Shown here: positions 4,734-6,022 of the stretch, piece after piece
How positions within the stretch are numbered: the stretch's first letter is position 1
Layout: each line of letters begins with the position of its first letter
Origin: DASSJM01 sp049587975
Lineage (GTDB): Bacteria; Actinomycetota; UBA4738; HRBIN12
Reading direction: 5' to 3'
Assembly: GCA_049587975.1 (NCBI GenBank)
Contig: JBAVEY010000033.1
Location: 1-6,022, forward strand
DNA: 6,022 nucleotides
The notes under the pieces: generated by a model
Databases searched by the model: none
Seen by the model: the letters and a program-made list of their open reading frames with translations, nothing else
What the model was told of the DNA's origin: nothing
Position numbers and translations under genes: made by a program

Positions 4734-5393
4734 TTAGGTGAAATCGCGTTCGGCCGCTCCGGGCGGGCCGACGCGACCGAACCGCCAGATCGCGAGGAAG
4801 TAGAGCGCGGGAACCGCGGCGTAGATCGCCCGGCTCGCGCCCGGGGCGGCGCTCGCGACGGCGATCGCGATCAGGTACGCCGTCGCGGGCACCGCGACGA
4901 GCAACACCCCGGCCCGGCGCGATGCCTGGTCGATGGGCTCGTACAACAGATGCGGTCGCCCGGTCCCGTACCACCAGATCCAGAGCCGTGTCGCCGCGAC
5001 CGCCACCAGGAGGAACCCGTACATGCGCAGCGCGACGGCGGCGTCCTCGTAGCGAGCGATCAGCGAGGCACCGAAGGGGATCACGCAGAGCGGGAGCAGG
5101 TACAGGATGTTGAGCCAAACGAGGGGACGGTCCGTCAGCCGGATGTGCGCGAACAGGTCCCGGTGCCCCGCCCACGAGATCGCGACCACGACGAAGCTGA
5201 TGATGAACGCGAAGAACGACGGGCCGACCTCGCTCAACGCCTCGCGGAGCGTCTGGCCCCCAGACAACTCCGGGACGTGGATCTCGAGCACGAGCAGCGT
5301 GATGATGATCGCGAAGACGCCGTCGGTCAGGGTCAGGACGCGCGACGGATCGTGGTCGCGCTCGTAGCTCCGACGGATGCGTTCATCGTCCAC
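4734..5393 (-). CDS. TMEM175/DUF1211 family potassium-channel-like membrane protein
   Basis: The 219-residue protein has six predicted helices at about 19-39, 58-77, 93-113, 121-141, 160-181 and 186-203, the size and topology of bacterial TMEM175 subunits. Known members form tetrameric K+ leak channels in the cell membrane. The family signature RxxxFSD at the start of helix 1 appears as R18-VLT-L22-T23-D24, followed by GVFAIIITLLVLEI. Other family features are SWAGHRDLF (73-81, the W-x-x-H element) and N95 with PFGASLI at 106-112. The LTD form replaces Phe-Ser of the canonical triplet. The start is GTG 5393-5391, with GGGAGG 5 nt upstream; the stop is TAA 4736-4734. It is transcribed away from the glutamate decarboxylase gene across a region of about 110 bp. 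Potassium selectivity is family knowledge, not shown here. Confidence 0.85.
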   Translation of the reverse strand: MDDERIRRSYERDHDPSRVLTLTDGVFAIIITLLVLEIHVPELSGGQTLREALSEVGPSFFAFIISFVVVAISWAGHRDLFAHIRLTDRPLVWLNILYLLPLCVIPFGASLIARYEDAAVALRMYGFLLVAVAATRLWIWWYGTGRPHLLYEPIDQASRRAGVLLVAVPATAYLIAIAVASAAPGASRAIYAAVPALYFLAIWRFGRVGPPGAAERDFT

Positions 5394-5398
5394 GTCGA

Positions 5399-5404
5399 CC
5401 TCCC
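5399..5404 (-). promoter_or_regulatory. Shine-Dalgarno site GGGAGG that supports the GTG start of the channel gene
   Basis: GGGAGG on the minus strand with a 5-nt spacer to GTG 5393-5391. The nearest ATG is out of frame or further inside, so the GTG is the best start. Confidence 0.75.
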
Positions 5405-5494
5405 GGCTTCAGCCTCCGCTGACGTCGGCATCGTAGTTGTCGATGCGGGGACCAACGTGGAAGCCGCTCAGGTATCGTCGCGGTCCAAGCTCCG
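5405..5494. promoter_or_regulatory. Divergent promoter region shared by the channel and glutamate decarboxylase genes
   Basis: The region holds the perfect inverted repeat GCATCG-TAGTTGT-CGATGC (5428-5446) and the palindrome GACGTC (5421-5426). Possible -10 elements are TATCGT at 5473-5478 for the plus-strand gene and TACGAT at 5435-5430 on the minus strand, which overlaps the repeat. Neither has a convincing -35 element. The dyad is well placed as an operator that could control both genes. Confidence 0.4.
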
Positions 5495-5500
5495 AGGAGG
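5495..5500 (+). promoter_or_regulatory. Shine-Dalgarno site AGGAGG of the glutamate decarboxylase gene
   Basis: AGGAGG with a 4-nt spacer to ATG 5505-5507. It fixes the start, which also agrees with where similarity to the family begins. Confidence 0.8.
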
Positions 5501-5504
5501 AACG

Positions 5505-6022
5505 ATGGTTCATCTGCGGGTTCCACCGGACGACCCCGAGGCCGGCACGGACGTCGCCCCCGCGTACACCCAACGGCTGGACCTCGAGCCGATCCCGAAG
5601 TTCACGATGCCCGAGCACGGCGCGCGGCCCGACGTCGTCTACCGGCTCATCCACGACGAGCTTCTGCTCGACGGGAGCTCCCGGTTGAACCTCGCGACGT
5701 TCGTGACGACCTGGATGGAGCCCGAGGCCGACCGCCTGATGGCCGAGGCGTTCGACAAGAACATGATCGACAAGGACGAGTACCCGCAGACCGCCGAGTT
5801 CGAGCGCCGCTGCGTGAACATGGTCGCCCATCTGTTCCACGCCCCCGAGGACGGCGACGCCGTCGGCGCGTCGACGATCGGCTCGAGCGAGGCGGTCATG
5901 CTCGCCGGGCTCGCGCTGAAGTGGCGGTGGCGGGCCCGCCGGACCGCGGCGGGGAAGTCGACCGACAGGCCGAACCTGATCCTCGGCTCGAACGTGCAGG
6001 TCGTGTGGGAGAAGTTCTGCCG
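5505..6022 (+). CDS. gadB: Glutamate decarboxylase, N-terminal 172 residues, cut by window edge
   Basis: The gene runs off the right end, so about the first third of a protein of roughly 460 residues is seen. Family members are cytosolic PLP-dependent enzymes that convert L-glutamate to GABA and CO2, consuming a proton, and often serve acid resistance. Matching segments are RLIHDELLLDGSSRLNLATF (47-66), TTWMEPEA (68-75), DKNMIDKDEYPQTAE (84-98) and, most tellingly, GASTIGSSEAVMLAGLALKW (121-140) followed by RWRARR and KSTDRPNLI. The last block closely follows the STIGSSEA-x-ML-x-G-x-x-x-KWRWR region of Escherichia coli GadA/GadB as I recall it. Ser127-Ser128 correspond to the residues that hold the PLP phosphate. 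The PLP-binding lysine lies beyond the window, so activity cannot be confirmed. A paired glutamate/GABA antiporter gene is not visible here. Confidence 0.93.
   Translation, partial: MVHLRVPPDDPEAGTDVAPAYTQRLDLEPIPKFTMPEHGARPDVVYRLIHDELLLDGSSRLNLATFVTTWMEPEADRLMAEAFDKNMIDKDEYPQTAEFERRCVNMVAHLFHAPEDGDAVGASTIGSSEAVMLAGLALKWRWRARRTAAGKSTDRPNLILGSNVQVVWEKFC

Noticed and set aside
4318..5175. 285-codon minus-strand frame across the reductase-like and channel genes
   Set aside because: It is an Arg/Gly/Ala-rich shadow frame of two well-supported genes on the same strand.
5409..5899. Minus-strand frames opposite the decarboxylase gene
   Set aside because: The plus-strand decarboxylase is certain from its motifs, and these are its shadows.

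Overview
This 6.0 kb window is GC-rich bacterial chromosome. The strong G/C third-position bias, one leaderless-looking start, the SD spacing and the kinds of proteins suggest an actinobacterium, perhaps a soil lineage such as the Thermoleophilia. That placement is inference from style. No rRNA or marker gene is present.

Layout. Positions 1-461 (+) hold the rest of a small lipoprotein gene whose frame is interrupted by one in-frame amber codon. Positions 584-961 (-) encode a four-helix membrane protein, preceded by a possible 19-residue leader peptide (966-1025). Two near-identical dyads, GTGACRCCGGTCAC, flank this pair. Positions 1102-1386 (+) encode a small acidic protein that seems to lose its coding character after about residue 63 and runs into a strong bidirectional terminator (1350-1379). 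Positions 1393-3045 (-) encode a secreted beta-propeller protein with Asp-boxes (BNR/sialidase-like). Its upstream DNA is unusual: three tandem 14-15 bp repeats next to the Shine-Dalgarno site, then a series of perfect stems up to 3294.

Positions 3521-3694 (-) encode a 57-residue protein that resembles small phage head-tail region proteins and has a basic tail. A region of about 360 bp without a gene follows (3695-4055). It holds a cluster of related GGTG/CACC palindromes and G-runs on both strands. Positions 4056-4652 (-) encode a RibD-C/dihydrofolate-reductase-like protein, and 4734-5393 (-) a TMEM175/DUF1211 potassium-channel-like protein, with 81 bp between the two. A glutamate decarboxylase gene starts at 5505 (+), divergent from the channel gene, and is cut by the right edge.

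How the genes may work together: the decarboxylase and the channel share a short divergent promoter region, which would suit acid or ionic stress, but the sequence does not prove this. The other genes look like independent units. I found no CRISPR array, tRNA, rRNA, transposase or defence system. The most interesting material is in the intergenic DNA, mainly 474-1078, 3056-3294 and 3811-4000.
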